A stretch of DNA of 46,161 nt from Bacteroidota bacterium (GTDB lineage: Bacteria; Bacteroidota; Bacteroidia; AKYH767-A; OLB10). Positions 1 to 8,149 of this stretch are shown piece by piece. The stretch spans positions 1 to 46,161 of the forward strand of contig JAKPPP010000124.1 in the NCBI GenBank assembly GCA_029547265.1. Direction: 5' to 3'. A program made the position numbers and the translations under genes. The stretch's first letter is position 1; each line of letters starts with the position of its first letter. The notes beneath the pieces are model-generated. The model was not told the origin of the DNA. It was given only the letters and a program-made list of their open reading frames with translations, and searched no databases.

Positions 1-1860
1 AAACAGGAAAAGCAAATCTTTACCCTTTCCAATATAAGAGACGAAGTAAAACAGGGTTCCATTGTTAACGAAATAAGCAACACTTCCTGTTTCTTTGCAT
101 CTTAAATATTGCGAATTCCAATTATCGACCGCGGCTTCCCAGGTTTCATCAATTTCAATTCCTTCAGCATTGGTATATCGATAGCGAGTTACTTGTCCTG
201 GTTGAAATTTAAATGCCTGTGTCATCATAGGAGATACAAATACATTTGAAATCAATTCACCCTCTTCGGGAATCTCATAACTCTTCAAAGTAAAAGAGTC
301 ATTCTTCCTCACAATATAATATCCAAAAGGATACTCCTTCGTTTTCGATCCGATATATGGAGTTTCTTGAATCTGGAAATGCAAATGCGGTTCAGGTGAT
401 CTTCCTGAATTACCTACACTTGCAATCCATTGTCCTTTCGTGATATAATCGCCCATTTTCACTTTAAATGAGCCCAACTTCAAGTGGGTCACTTTTGAAT
501 ATAATCCGGTTGCATGACGAATCACCAAAGCATTTCCCCAGTTACGATCGATATTCATTTTCCCTACTGGATTATCGGGAACCCAATCCACCAACTCTTC
601 AACGATACCATCGCCGGGAGAAAGCACAGGTTTATTGTAGCAATAATAGTTATCGAGATTAATACCATATTCAGAATAGGTTCGCATTTCTTCGTCGAGT
701 AACATAAAATCGAGTGCCTTACTCCACTCTCCTTTGTGTGTTACTGATCCTTCATAACCCTGTGTAACCATCCATTCACCGTAAAAAGGGACAGACAAAT
801 TAATGAATTTCCCATCTCGGATCCTTTCGCTATTATTTTTATATCGATATAAATTCTGTTCAGGAGAAAAATACTGAAGCGGCGTTAATACAATAAATTT
901 CGACTTAACCCTATTAGCTAGTAAATACAGATAAAAGATTACTGTTAATGAGAATGGAAGTGAATAGACAGGCAACTGAAACTGTTTCATAAAAACAGAA
1001 ACACCAACCAAAAGAAAGGTAATTACAGGAGTCAGCAATACAACCGACAAGTAAGATGATCCACTGGGAATAAGAAAAAATCCTCCTATTGCAATTGCAG
1101 TCAAAATAAAATTAGCTCCGAGGTTGTAGTAATTTAATCCTTCGGCACTGATACCACTAAAATACCCAAAGGCACAAGCTGATAGATAACTTATTAAAGT
1201 AATACTAAATGCAATTCTTGAGTAATACAAAATACCAATTGATATTAATGCACCTGTAATAATATTCTCTTGAAAGAAAATGGCACTTAGTGAAATTAAA
1301 TATCCTTTTAACCAAAGCGGCAATGGAAGTCCATCCATCATGGTATAAAAATTAAACAATCTATCGCCACCGACAGCAATTAATTCATTCATCCAATATA
1401 TTGATCGCTGCGAATGTTCAAGTACAGTAAATTCTCGAGTTGCTAGTAGAAGCAACCAAAAACCTAAGACAAAAGGTAGACTTAAAAATGGCAATCCGTA
1501 TTTAGCTAACCAACCCGAAAGAACAACAGTAATTCCAAACGTCAACAATGAAGCGAAGATGACAATTACAACAAACATAGGTGTAATTTGGAAGAATGTA
1601 CCTAGTCCTAAGCCTACCATCATGGAATTAAATCCATACAATCCATTAGTGGTATAATCCCTGGAAAATCCCATAAATAGGGCGAAGCAAATAGTAATCA
1701 ATACAGAAAGCATGCCAACGAATCCTGCGATTGGATTCACGAATGAAACTATAAGCAATAGCAATCCAAACCAAATGTCTTTTGCAAAGAAAACCATAGA
1801 ATAACTATGCAAAAAACTCGGAAGCACTACAGACTTTAACGCATCAGAATATTTACTCAT
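1..1860 (-). CDS. Urea transporter fused to M23 metallopeptidase, 3' end outside the window
   Basis: This reading frame is open from the ATG at 1860 to the window edge (620 codons, no stop), so the C-terminus is missing. The N-terminal roughly 300 residues are strongly hydrophobic and resemble the urea transporter family, with a GLYGFNSMMVGLGLG segment near residue 70 and several more membrane helices. A peptidase M23 (LytM-like) domain follows, with a THKGEW...LDF segment (His375, Asp384) and the HLHF motif at residues 492-495, which supply the zinc ligands typical of the family. The M23 part should lie outside the cytoplasmic membrane. The ATG overlaps the stop of the upstream decarboxylase gene by 8 bases (ATGAGTAA), so it is translationally coupled as the last visible gene of a four-gene operon. 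The transported solute cannot be read from the sequence; urea, or an amine or amide product of the operon, are both possible. Confidence 0.85.
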   Translation of the reverse strand, partial: MSKYSDALKSVVLPSFLHSYSMVFFAKDIWFGLLLLIVSFVNPIAGFVGMLSVLITICFALFMGFSRDYTTNGLYGFNSMMVGLGLGTFFQITPMFVVIVIFASLLTFGITVVLSGWLAKYGLPFLSLPFVLGFWLLLLATREFTVLEHSQRSIYWMNELIAVGGDRLFNFYTMMDGLPLPLWLKGYLISLSAIFFQENIITGALISIGILYYSRIAFSITLISYLSACAFGYFSGISAEGLNYYNLGANFILTAIAIGGFFLIPSGSSYLSVVLLTPVITFLLVGVSVFMKQFQLPVYSLPFSLTVIFYLYLLANRVKSKFIVLTPLQYFSPEQNLYRYKNNSERIRDGKFINLSVPFYGEWMVTQGYEGSVTHKGEWSKALDFMLLDEEMRTYSEYGINLDNYYCYNKPVLSPGDGIVEELVDWVPDNPVGKMNIDRNWGNALVIRHATGLYSKVTHLKLGSFKVKMGDYITKGQWIASVGNSGRSPEPHLHFQIQETPYIGSKTKEYPFGYYIVRKNDSFTLKSYEIPEEGELISNVFVSPMMTQAFKFQPGQVTRYRYTNAEGIEIDETWEAAVDNWNSQYLRCKETGSVAYFVNNGTLFYFVSYIGKGKDLLFLF

Positions 1861-3220
1861 TCGACAAGTTATGTTTTAGCAAATACTCAGGCATTACTTC
1901 AGCTTCTTCCATATATTCTAATGTTTCAGCTTTTCTGATTTTATGATCTACCCCTTCCATATCAATTATAACCACTGCCGGACGCATACTAATAAATTGC
2001 ATCCATTGAGTCATGTTATATGCACCAACTTTATGAACAACAACATGATCACCTCTTTGTAATAGTGGAAGATTCACACTATCGCGAATTACATCAATAT
2101 TCATGCATAGAGGACCGAATACAACCATATCTTCTGTATGGTGACTAAACTCTTGTGCAGGTGTAATCTTATGATCATACCAGAATGAAGTAAATAAAAT
2201 ATTTACTCCGAAATCCATTATTGTTGCTCTTCTTCCGTCGCTTAATCTCTTACTCGCTATTACAGATCCTAATAAAAATCCTGCATCATCTATTAATGCT
2301 CTTCCGGTTTCAAGAATCAACAATGGCAATTCATCTTGTTTAAATCCATAATTCAATATAGTACTGGTTATAGCTTCCGCGAAATCATCAACAGAAGGAA
2401 CAGTATCAGAACCCGGAAGATAAGCGCCTTTCAATGTATTAGAAGAAGGGAATCCACCACCCATATCAATATACTTAATCAATCGATTATGTTTTTGCAG
2501 AACATTCCATGCTAAATCACACATCTTAGCTGCAGCAGTAGCATAAGCTGATGTTGCCAACATGAATGTTCCGATATGACAATGCAAGCCTACTAAATCG
2601 AGTTTATCGCTCGCGATGATTTTATTAATCGCATTCCATGCTTGACCATTTTCGTAATTGAATCCGAAGCGATCCCACATCGGATAAACCCCTGTATCCA
2701 TGTTAACGCGGATTGCAACACGTGGACGCTTATTCATTCGATCACAAAGCTCGATCAAATAAAACAACTCATCGAAATGATCGATATGAATCAATGAATC
2801 GTTCTCTATAGCTTTTCTTAATTGAGCTTCCGTTTTATCGGGACCATTAAAAATTATTTTATTTCCCGGAACTTTATTCTTGATAGCTTTATCATATTCA
2901 AATCCAGATACAACTTCAGCCCAACTTCCCTCTTGATGAAAAACATTACAAATTGAATCGAGGTAATTCGTTTTATATGACCAAGCAAACTGAACCTTAG
3001 GGTATCGAGTTTTGAAAGCACGATTCGCGGCTTGGACATTCTTTCTTATTTGACGTTCTGAAATAACAAATAAAGGAGAACCATAATTCTCGATTAATTT
3101 CTTTACTGCAACACCATCGATATGAGTATGAGGAACGAATTCGGTTCTTAATCCGAATTTATTCATTACACCTGCATTCATTTTCTTTAATACAGGACGT
3201 TCGTATCTTAACTTTGACAT
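1853..3220 (-). CDS. PLP-dependent decarboxylase, LysA/ornithine decarboxylase-like fold type III
   Basis: This 455-residue protein belongs to the fold-III PLP decarboxylases (diaminopimelate, ornithine, arginine and carboxynorspermidine decarboxylases). Visible features are the PLP lysine in WSYKTN (Lys83), HCHIG (213-217), the glycine-rich phosphate-binding DMGGGFP (254-256), ETGR (304-307), the C-terminal GPLC motif with the probable catalytic Cys372, and GAY (399-401). All catalytic positions appear present, so it is probably active on an amino acid. It has an N-terminal extension of about 30 residues. It starts 11 bases after the ATP-grasp gene and overlaps the urea transporter/M23 gene by 8 bases. 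This setting argues against simple lysine biosynthesis, although a LysA role cannot be excluded because dapD is elsewhere in the window. The substrate is unknown. Confidence 0.85.
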   Translation of the reverse strand: MSKLRYERPVLKKMNAGVMNKFGLRTEFVPHTHIDGVAVKKLIENYGSPLFVISERQIRKNVQAANRAFKTRYPKVQFAWSYKTNYLDSICNVFHQEGSWAEVVSGFEYDKAIKNKVPGNKIIFNGPDKTEAQLRKAIENDSLIHIDHFDELFYLIELCDRMNKRPRVAIRVNMDTGVYPMWDRFGFNYENGQAWNAINKIIASDKLDLVGLHCHIGTFMLATSAYATAAAKMCDLAWNVLQKHNRLIKYIDMGGGFPSSNTLKGAYLPGSDTVPSVDDFAEAITSTILNYGFKQDELPLLILETGRALIDDAGFLLGSVIASKRLSDGRRATIMDFGVNILFTSFWYDHKITPAQEFSHHTEDMVVFGPLCMNIDVIRDSVNLPLLQRGDHVVVHKVGAYNMTQWMQFISMRPAVVIIDMEGVDHKIRKAETLEYMEEAEVMPEYLLKHNLSNE

Positions 3221-3231
3221 AATCTTAAATA

Positions 3232-4281
3232 TTACAATTCTCCGAAAGCGGATATTTGTTGAAACTGATCAATATTGGTAATGAGATCCCATGAATATCG
3301 AATAAACATTTTCCCAACTTCATAAGTCTTGTATGGTACTACATTTTCACCTAATGCCATTTTAACAAGCGCGGCCGGCTGATTTTGTCCAGAAGCTGCT
3401 GTTAGGTAAATCCATGCAGGGAAACGAGGATTAACCTCCATGATATAAGGATCACCTTCTTTGGTTCGCATGATTTCGAGTTCAAATCCTCCCTTCCATT
3501 TTGTAGCAGCAATAAAACGTCGAGCAAGTTCAATGAGAGATTCGTCTTGCAACGTAATTCCGGCCCATGCTTTACCCTTATCGGTGATATAGAGCTTACG
3601 CATTGGCACTGCACTAATCATATTCCCTTTCCCGTCTCCAAGAGCAGCTACATTTATTTCGCTACCTGAAATGAACTGTTGAATAATTACAGGTAATCCC
3701 CATTTTGCATTTAACCGATGAAAAGATTTCTCGGCTTGTTCAATGGTATAAGCTACGGTAGCTTCATAATATTTTCCTTTAACTACAATAGGAAACTCAA
3801 AATCATTTACTGCATCTAAAATTTTGTCTACCGAATAAATGGTTTTGTCTTCAAGAACTTTAAAATCATGTTTCTTTCCGAAAGAAAATAAATTTATTTT
3901 ATCGCGCGCATCAAGTTGATCGAGTGTAGGCAAGAAGGTAGCCATACCCGCATCTTTCAGTTTATCTGAAATCTTAATGAAATTATAAAGTTCAGCATCG
4001 AAATTGGGGATAATCAAGTCAATCTTTTCGATATCGTTAATTGCAAGTAAACGAGACAAAAGCATTTCCGTTCCCGCCGAAGGATACGGAATCTGATAGG
4101 TTTTATCTACCAAATCTTTCATGTAAATTCCCGGCTCTAATGATTCATAGGATAACCCGATAATCCTCATTTCAAAATCATCGCAATCACGCAGAGCTCT
4201 AATAACTGGAATGCCGGGTCCGGGACTATCAATATTATTTAATGCCGTTACCGCAATCACCAATTGCTTTTTCGTACTCAT
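3232..4281 (-). CDS. ATP-grasp carboxylate-amine ligase-like protein
   Basis: This 349-residue protein has a CarB/PurK-like ATP-grasp arrangement. The N-terminal pre-ATP-grasp region (1-120) starts with a beta-strand and a glycine/proline-rich turn. A nucleotide-binding segment FPIVVKGKYYEA (163-174) has candidate lysines 168 and 170. QQFISGSE (201-208) follows, and the magnesium-binding end is ELEI (267-270) with MEVNPRF (281-287), including Glu282 and Asn284. Such enzymes activate a carboxylate as an acyl phosphate and join it to an amine. The start ATG overlaps the stop of the PqqD-like gene (ATGA), and the decarboxylase follows after 11 bases, so the three proteins probably act together. 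The acceptor and donor are unknown. It is not a recognisable carbamoyl-phosphate synthase, biotin carboxylase or purine enzyme. Confidence 0.85.
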   Translation of the reverse strand: MSTKKQLVIAVTALNNIDSPGPGIPVIRALRDCDDFEMRIIGLSYESLEPGIYMKDLVDKTYQIPYPSAGTEMLLSRLLAINDIEKIDLIIPNFDAELYNFIKISDKLKDAGMATFLPTLDQLDARDKINLFSFGKKHDFKVLEDKTIYSVDKILDAVNDFEFPIVVKGKYYEATVAYTIEQAEKSFHRLNAKWGLPVIIQQFISGSEINVAALGDGKGNMISAVPMRKLYITDKGKAWAGITLQDESLIELARRFIAATKWKGGFELEIMRTKEGDPYIMEVNPRFPAWIYLTAASGQNQPAALVKMALGENVVPYKTYEVGKMFIRYSWDLITNIDQFQQISAFGEL

Positions 4282-4520
4282 AACTCAAGCAAATTATTTT
4301 CTTTCAGATGCGTTAAAAAATCATCTAAGTCTTTTTCGACTTGAGAGCTTTCAACTTCATAACGCGATAAGATAATCTGCTTTATCTCTTTGAGAGAATT
4401 ATTATCCTTGAGTAAAAGAAGGATTTCTGCCGCAACGGGATTAGAAGAAAACGAATCACCTGTTGCAGGATTAAAAACAAATCCTGATTCACTAGTAGCA
4501 ATATTGCTTTTCAACTTCAT
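4278..4520 (-). CDS. PqqD-like small protein (possible peptide-recognition or carrier subunit)
   Basis: This is an 80-residue protein from the ATG at 4520. A longer reading from a GTG at 4541 adds seven residues but lies inside a palindrome and is less likely. The sequence has the PqqD-family pattern: a two-strand start with GFVFNPATGDSFSSN, then helices with AAEILLLLKD, EIKQIIL and VEKDLDDFLTHLKE. PqqD folds bind peptide substrates in many RiPP pathways (RiPP recognition element), but stand-alone relatives of unknown role are common in Bacteroidota. It is the first gene of the operon and overlaps the ATP-grasp gene by 4 bases. No precursor peptide ORF is visible in the 107 bases between this gene and the upstream regulator. 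Confidence 0.75.
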   Translation of the reverse strand: MKLKSNIATSESGFVFNPATGDSFSSNPVAAEILLLLKDNNSLKEIKQIILSRYEVESSQVEKDLDDFLTHLKENNLLEL

Positions 4521-4537
4521 GGCAAATTTTAATTTTA

Positions 4538-4553
4538 ACACTAAATTTAGTGT
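4538..4553. promoter_or_regulatory. 16-bp perfect palindrome before the PqqD operon
   Basis: ACACTAAATTTAGTGT is an exact inverted repeat whose nearest edge is 17 bases before the ATG at 4520. On the minus strand it is preceded by ACTTTG, which resembles but does not exactly match a Bacteroidota -7 box. It may be an operator for this operon; the binding protein is unknown. Confidence 0.4.
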
Positions 4554-4627
4554 ACAAAGTAAAATTGGGAATATTATTACCTTCGTGCCAAAGTATTAGG
4601 TTAACCCGAAAATTTTATCGGTGAGCA

Positions 4628-5323
4628 TTACTCCATATATCCGATTTTATCAAAAAACATACTGCAGTAAGTAGAACCTATAGGAAGTTCAGTCTCCCCA
4701 AGCATAACGTGTCGCTTTGAAAAACTGGTTATCCTATTTACATTTACGATATAGCTACGATGAATTCTTGCGAAATCACTTTCCGGTAATTGCTCGAGGA
4801 AAAGTTTTAAACTTTGCAACGTTACGATTTGATTCGATTTAGTGTAAATTTTGATATAATCATCAAGGCCTTCAACATACAATATCTCATCGGTATTAAC
4901 TTTCAACGATTGATAATCGGATTTCACCAAAACAAATTTATCGTTATGCATTGATGCATTTTCTTTTAGCTCAAACAGATTTTTTGCTTTATCAATAGCT
5001 TTTAAAAAACGATCAAATGCTATTGGCTTAAGCAAATAATCAAGAGCAGAAATATTGAATCCTTCAACAGCAAATTCACTATATGCTGTGGTAAAAATAA
5101 TCATTGGTGGATTCTTTAGAGATTTAGCCAATTCAACACCATTAATATCGGGCATATTTATATCGAGGAGAATCAAATCGACTTTATAATTTTTCAAATA
5201 AGATGAAGCATTTACAGCATCAGTAAAAACTTCCATCAATTTAATATTCGCAATTCTATTCACATAGCCTTTTAGCAACTCAATAGCTAAAGGTTCATCG
5301 TCTATAATAATTACTTTTAGCAT
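4628..5323 (-). CDS. LytTR-family response regulator
   Basis: This 231-residue two-component regulator has a receiver domain at residues 1-120 with acidic pocket DDE (8-10), phospho-acceptor Asp54 in LILLDINMP, a TTAYSEFAVEGF segment and the conserved LLKPI lysine. The C-terminal LytTR DNA-binding domain (about 125-231) contains FVLVKSDY, YVEGLDDYIKIYT and FARIHRSYIVNVNRI. Its ATG overlaps the stop of the sensor kinase gene by 7 bases, so the two form one operon. It lies immediately upstream of, and in the same direction as, the PqqD/ATP-grasp/decarboxylase/transporter operon, which may be its target or be partly co-transcribed with it. That link is inferred from position only. Confidence 0.93.
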   Translation of the reverse strand: MLKVIIIDDEPLAIELLKGYVNRIANIKLMEVFTDAVNASSYLKNYKVDLILLDINMPDINGVELAKSLKNPPMIIFTTAYSEFAVEGFNISALDYLLKPIAFDRFLKAIDKAKNLFELKENASMHNDKFVLVKSDYQSLKVNTDEILYVEGLDDYIKIYTKSNQIVTLQSLKLFLEQLPESDFARIHRSYIVNVNRITSFSKRHVMLGETELPIGSTYCSMFFDKIGYME

Positions 5324-6348
5324 AACCCTGTAATTTTCAAGTAAACACTATGAGCAATAGTATTGTTCTTAATAATCAGGTCGAAATTCCCTGGATAAGA
5401 AAGTTCCAAGCGTTTTCTGACATTTTCAACACCGATTCCTGTTGATTCTATCTCTGCAATAGATCCATTGTTCAATGTATTCTTCACCGAAAACTCGAAT
5501 ATCGATCCTTTAAATGAAAGCATAATATCAATTTTAGATGCTTCATGGGCGGAAATTCCGTACTTAAATGCATTCTCAACAAAAGGTAATAAAAGCAAAG
5601 GAGCAATACTAAACCCTGAAGCATCGGTAGTAACTTCAAAGTTCACATTAACCTTTTTCGTGAAGCGTAATTTTTGCAGATCGATATACTGCTTAAGATG
5701 TTCGATTTCTTTGTTAATTGATACATTTTCACTTTGCGCTTCTTGCAATATATACCTTAACAACTGAGATAATTTTAAAATTGACTCGGATGCTACAGGG
5801 TCGCTATTTACTGATAAAGCATAAATATTATTCAGTGTATTAAACAAGAAATGAGGATTAACTTGAGACTTCAAAAACGAAAGCTCAGCCGACAATCTTT
5901 GATTCTCTAATTCAACGGCACTATTCTCTGCATCGATCCATCTTTTCAATACAGGGCCGGCGGTACTGACAATAAACACCATCATAAACAAAAGTAAAGT
6001 CGACAATAAATGATTGAGCAATTGCGGTCCCGGTTTATCAAATCCGGAATCAAAACCTAGTCGCATTAAGAATGGCATCAACAATAGCAACGAAACAAAC
6101 AAAGTAACAATGATTGCATAAACAAAATATTTTCGTTGAAAGAAATATTCCGGAATTAGAAATTTGCGATTGAGATAAAAGAATGACATCATCAAACTAA
6201 CCGATGCAGTTAACATCAGCATGATACCGGTATTCTGAAATAAACTAAAAACACCTTGTTCAGGATCGTTTAAAATGAGGATAGTAATCAAAACAAAAAA
6301 CAACCATCCGGCAATATGAATAAGGATATGTCGGGCAGATAGTTTCAT
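5317..6348 (-). CDS. LytS/YehU-type sensor histidine kinase
   Basis: This 343-residue membrane kinase has four predicted transmembrane helices in residues 10-130 and a short coiled segment around 140-160. The His_kinase (PF06580-type) phosphorylation motif NPHFLFNTLNNIYAL places the phospho-acceptor at His166. A GHKL ATPase end follows, with PLLLLPFVENAFKYG (N box) and STGIGVENVRKRL (G box). There is no separate periplasmic sensor domain, so the signal is probably sensed in or at the membrane. It is coupled by a 7-base overlap to the LytTR regulator downstream. The 96-base gap to queD holds a weak hairpin and no clear promoter box. Confidence 0.93.
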   Translation of the reverse strand: MKLSARHILIHIAGWLFFVLITILILNDPEQGVFSLFQNTGIMLMLTASVSLMMSFFYLNRKFLIPEYFFQRKYFVYAIIVTLFVSLLLLMPFLMRLGFDSGFDKPGPQLLNHLLSTLLLFMMVFIVSTAGPVLKRWIDAENSAVELENQRLSAELSFLKSQVNPHFLFNTLNNIYALSVNSDPVASESILKLSQLLRYILQEAQSENVSINKEIEHLKQYIDLQKLRFTKKVNVNFEVTTDASGFSIAPLLLLPFVENAFKYGISAHEASKIDIMLSFKGSIFEFSVKNTLNNGSIAEIESTGIGVENVRKRLELSYPGNFDLIIKNNTIAHSVYLKITGLC

Positions 6349-6419
6349 CGAATGATTTAAAACGAAGATAGTTCAATATCACGCTTTACGAAAAAAAGTA
6401 CCGATCAAACCAATAGAAA

Positions 6420-6437
6420 TTAAGGTAAACACCTTAA
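6420..6437 (-). terminator. Weak hairpin after queD
   Basis: TTAAGGT and ACCTTAA form a perfect 7-bp stem with an AAAC loop, 7 bases past the queD stop. The stem is A+T rich and the following U-tract is poor, so it is at best a weak terminator. Confidence 0.35.
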
Positions 6438-6444
6438 TCTCTCA

Positions 6445-6876
6445 TTATTTCGACCATTCAGCGTAGCTGGTAGGTGTTTCGTAGAGGCGTAAATTAACCA
6501 AATTTATACCGGCAGGTGCTGCTTTCGTTAATCGATCACGGATATCAAGCATAATGTTTTCGCAAGTAGGCTGATAGTCCGTTAAAAGGATACGCGACAA
6601 ATGTTTATCAGGCCAATTCATTTCAGCCATTTCGCTTTTCTTCCTTAAAACCAATGCATGGTCAAATAAGTCAATAACCTCATCCTTCACCCACTTCTTG
6701 ATATCTCCGAAATCGGCAATCATACCATCCAAAGGAGCTCCCGGCTGATCGAGAATTTCGCCGGCAACAGAAACATGCAGAATATAGGTATGTCCGTGAA
6801 TATGACGACATTTTCCGGGGTAATGTTCCAGCGCATGCGCCATATCGAAGGTGAAAATTTTATTCAGTGTTACCAT
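6445..6876 (-). CDS. queD: 6-carboxy-5,6,7,8-tetrahydropterin synthase (QueD/PTPS family)
   Basis: This 143-residue protein has the normal length and full motif set of the 6-pyruvoyl-tetrahydropterin synthase family. Zinc ligands are His14 (FDMAH) and the paired His27 and His29 in CRHIHGH; the catalytic Cys23 sits in that same segment. The LFDHALVL motif carries the catalytic His, and the C-terminal YETPTS motif carries the pterin-binding Glu. QueD converts 7,8-dihydroneopterin triphosphate to 6-carboxytetrahydropterin, the second step toward queuosine in tRNA. No other queuosine gene is visible nearby. It starts 82 bases after the ABC permease gene in the same direction, so it may have its own promoter. 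Confidence 0.93.
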   Translation of the reverse strand: MVTLNKIFTFDMAHALEHYPGKCRHIHGHTYILHVSVAGEILDQPGAPLDGMIADFGDIKKWVKDEVIDLFDHALVLRKKSEMAEMNWPDKHLSRILLTDYQPTCENIMLDIRDRLTKAAPAGINLVNLRLYETPTSYAEWSK

Positions 6877-6958
6877 TTGGGTGAAATTCTTAATTGGGCT
6901 GCAAAATTCAGCATTCTTGAGTTAAGTTCATAACCCTTTGGGGTGTTTTATGTTGACT

Positions 6959-8149
6959 TTAATCAATTTTACTATCCCGGAAGGCTTCTCCGACGGTTAA
7001 AAGACTATAAATAGTGGCTGTAATCATAAATCCGGGGAAAACTACCAACCACCAAGCTTTATAGTAATCACGGCCTTCAGCCAACAATGTACCCCATGTT
7101 ACTGAGTCGCCGGGAATGCCGATTCCAAGGAAGCTCAGCGAAGCTTCTGTAAGCATACACAAAGCGACATTAAATACCAAAACCGTAATTATTGCCGGCA
7201 ATGCATTTGGGAGAAGATGTTTAAATAGAACTTTCCAAAATCCGGCTCCACTCATTTTAGCTGCATCAATATAGTTCATCGAAATTATTCGAAGAAATTC
7301 TGCTCGAGATGTTCTGGATATTTCCATCCATCCGGTAATTGCCAATAAAAATATTAAGCTTGTCCAACCGGGAATGATAAATCCTCCAACAGTAATTATT
7401 ATTAAAGTCTTAGGAAAAGACGAAAACAATACATTCAATTGTGATTCTATAAAATCAACTGGTAAAGCTATAGTTGCTAAATTCTGTGCTTTACTATTGA
7501 TCAATTTACTGAGATAATACAATGCAAATGATAATCCTCCAATAACCAATAATTTTATAAAAGATGCTCCATTTACATTGAATATAATATTCAAGAATGC
7601 AACAAGCCAAATCAAAACCAAGATCAAACTTATGAATGAAATTTTCTTTCCTCTTACTTTATAAAGCGCTGTAAACCCTCCTAAGAAAATGCCTAACAAT
7701 CCGCTTAATAAGGCAGCAAAAATACCGACATAAAGTGAAATTCCTGCGCCGTGAATAAGGCCTGCAAGGACATCACAACCACGTAATGTAGTCCCGAGCC
7801 AATGGCGATCTAAAAATTCTTTATTCACCTGCTCTCCATTAGCATTTGTGGTGATTTGTTTCTCAAACGGACCAATATATCCCGAGTTGTCGAAGTCACT
7901 AACGCCGGGGCTATACGAAATTGGAGCATTGATTCGCAAAATTGCATTATCGTAATTTACTACATTCATTGAAGTACTTAAAGCCGGAAAATGAAATCCA
8001 TTGGTATCGTAAACAATCAATGGTTGTTCATTCGCAATAAATGGAGCCATCAATGCAACAATTATTACTACGACTAAAAACTTCAGAGATCTTCGAAACG
8101 AAGTCTTGTTTTTATATTTGTAGAAGAAGAGACGATTCAAACTACTCAT
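6959..8149 (-). CDS. Oligopeptide-type ABC transporter permease (DppC/OppC-like)
   Basis: This 396-residue inner-membrane protein belongs to the BPD_transp_1 permeases. The ATPase-contacting EAA loop is clear in YIDAAKMSGAGFWKVLFKHLLPN, followed by LTEASLSFLGIGIPG and WGTLLAEGRDYY, typical of DppC. Two parts are longer than in the classic family: an extracytoplasmic segment after the first helix (about residues 45-125) and an additional hydrophobic stretch with loop (about 165-240) before the permease core. Its ATG overlaps the stop of the DppB-like gene by 8 bases, so it is translationally coupled. The importer probably takes up peptides or similar small solutes; the substrate cannot be told from sequence. 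Confidence 0.92.
   Translation of the reverse strand: MSSLNRLFFYKYKNKTSFRRSLKFLVVVIIVALMAPFIANEQPLIVYDTNGFHFPALSTSMNVVNYDNAILRINAPISYSPGVSDFDNSGYIGPFEKQITTNANGEQVNKEFLDRHWLGTTLRGCDVLAGLIHGAGISLYVGIFAALLSGLLGIFLGGFTALYKVRGKKISFISLILVLIWLVAFLNIIFNVNGASFIKLLVIGGLSFALYYLSKLINSKAQNLATIALPVDFIESQLNVLFSSFPKTLIIITVGGFIIPGWTSLIFLLAITGWMEISRTSRAEFLRIISMNYIDAAKMSGAGFWKVLFKHLLPNALPAIITVLVFNVALCMLTEASLSFLGIGIPGDSVTWGTLLAEGRDYYKAWWLVVFPGFMITATIYSLLTVGEAFRDSKID

Noticed and set aside
468..702. Two short plus-strand frames at the left edge
   Set aside because: Both lie antisense to the M23 part of the urea transporter/peptidase gene, whose motifs are clear; they have no start context or recognisable domain.
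4521..4541. GTG start for the PqqD-like protein
   Set aside because: It would begin inside the 16-bp palindrome and add seven residues not needed for the PqqD fold; ATG at 4520 fits better.
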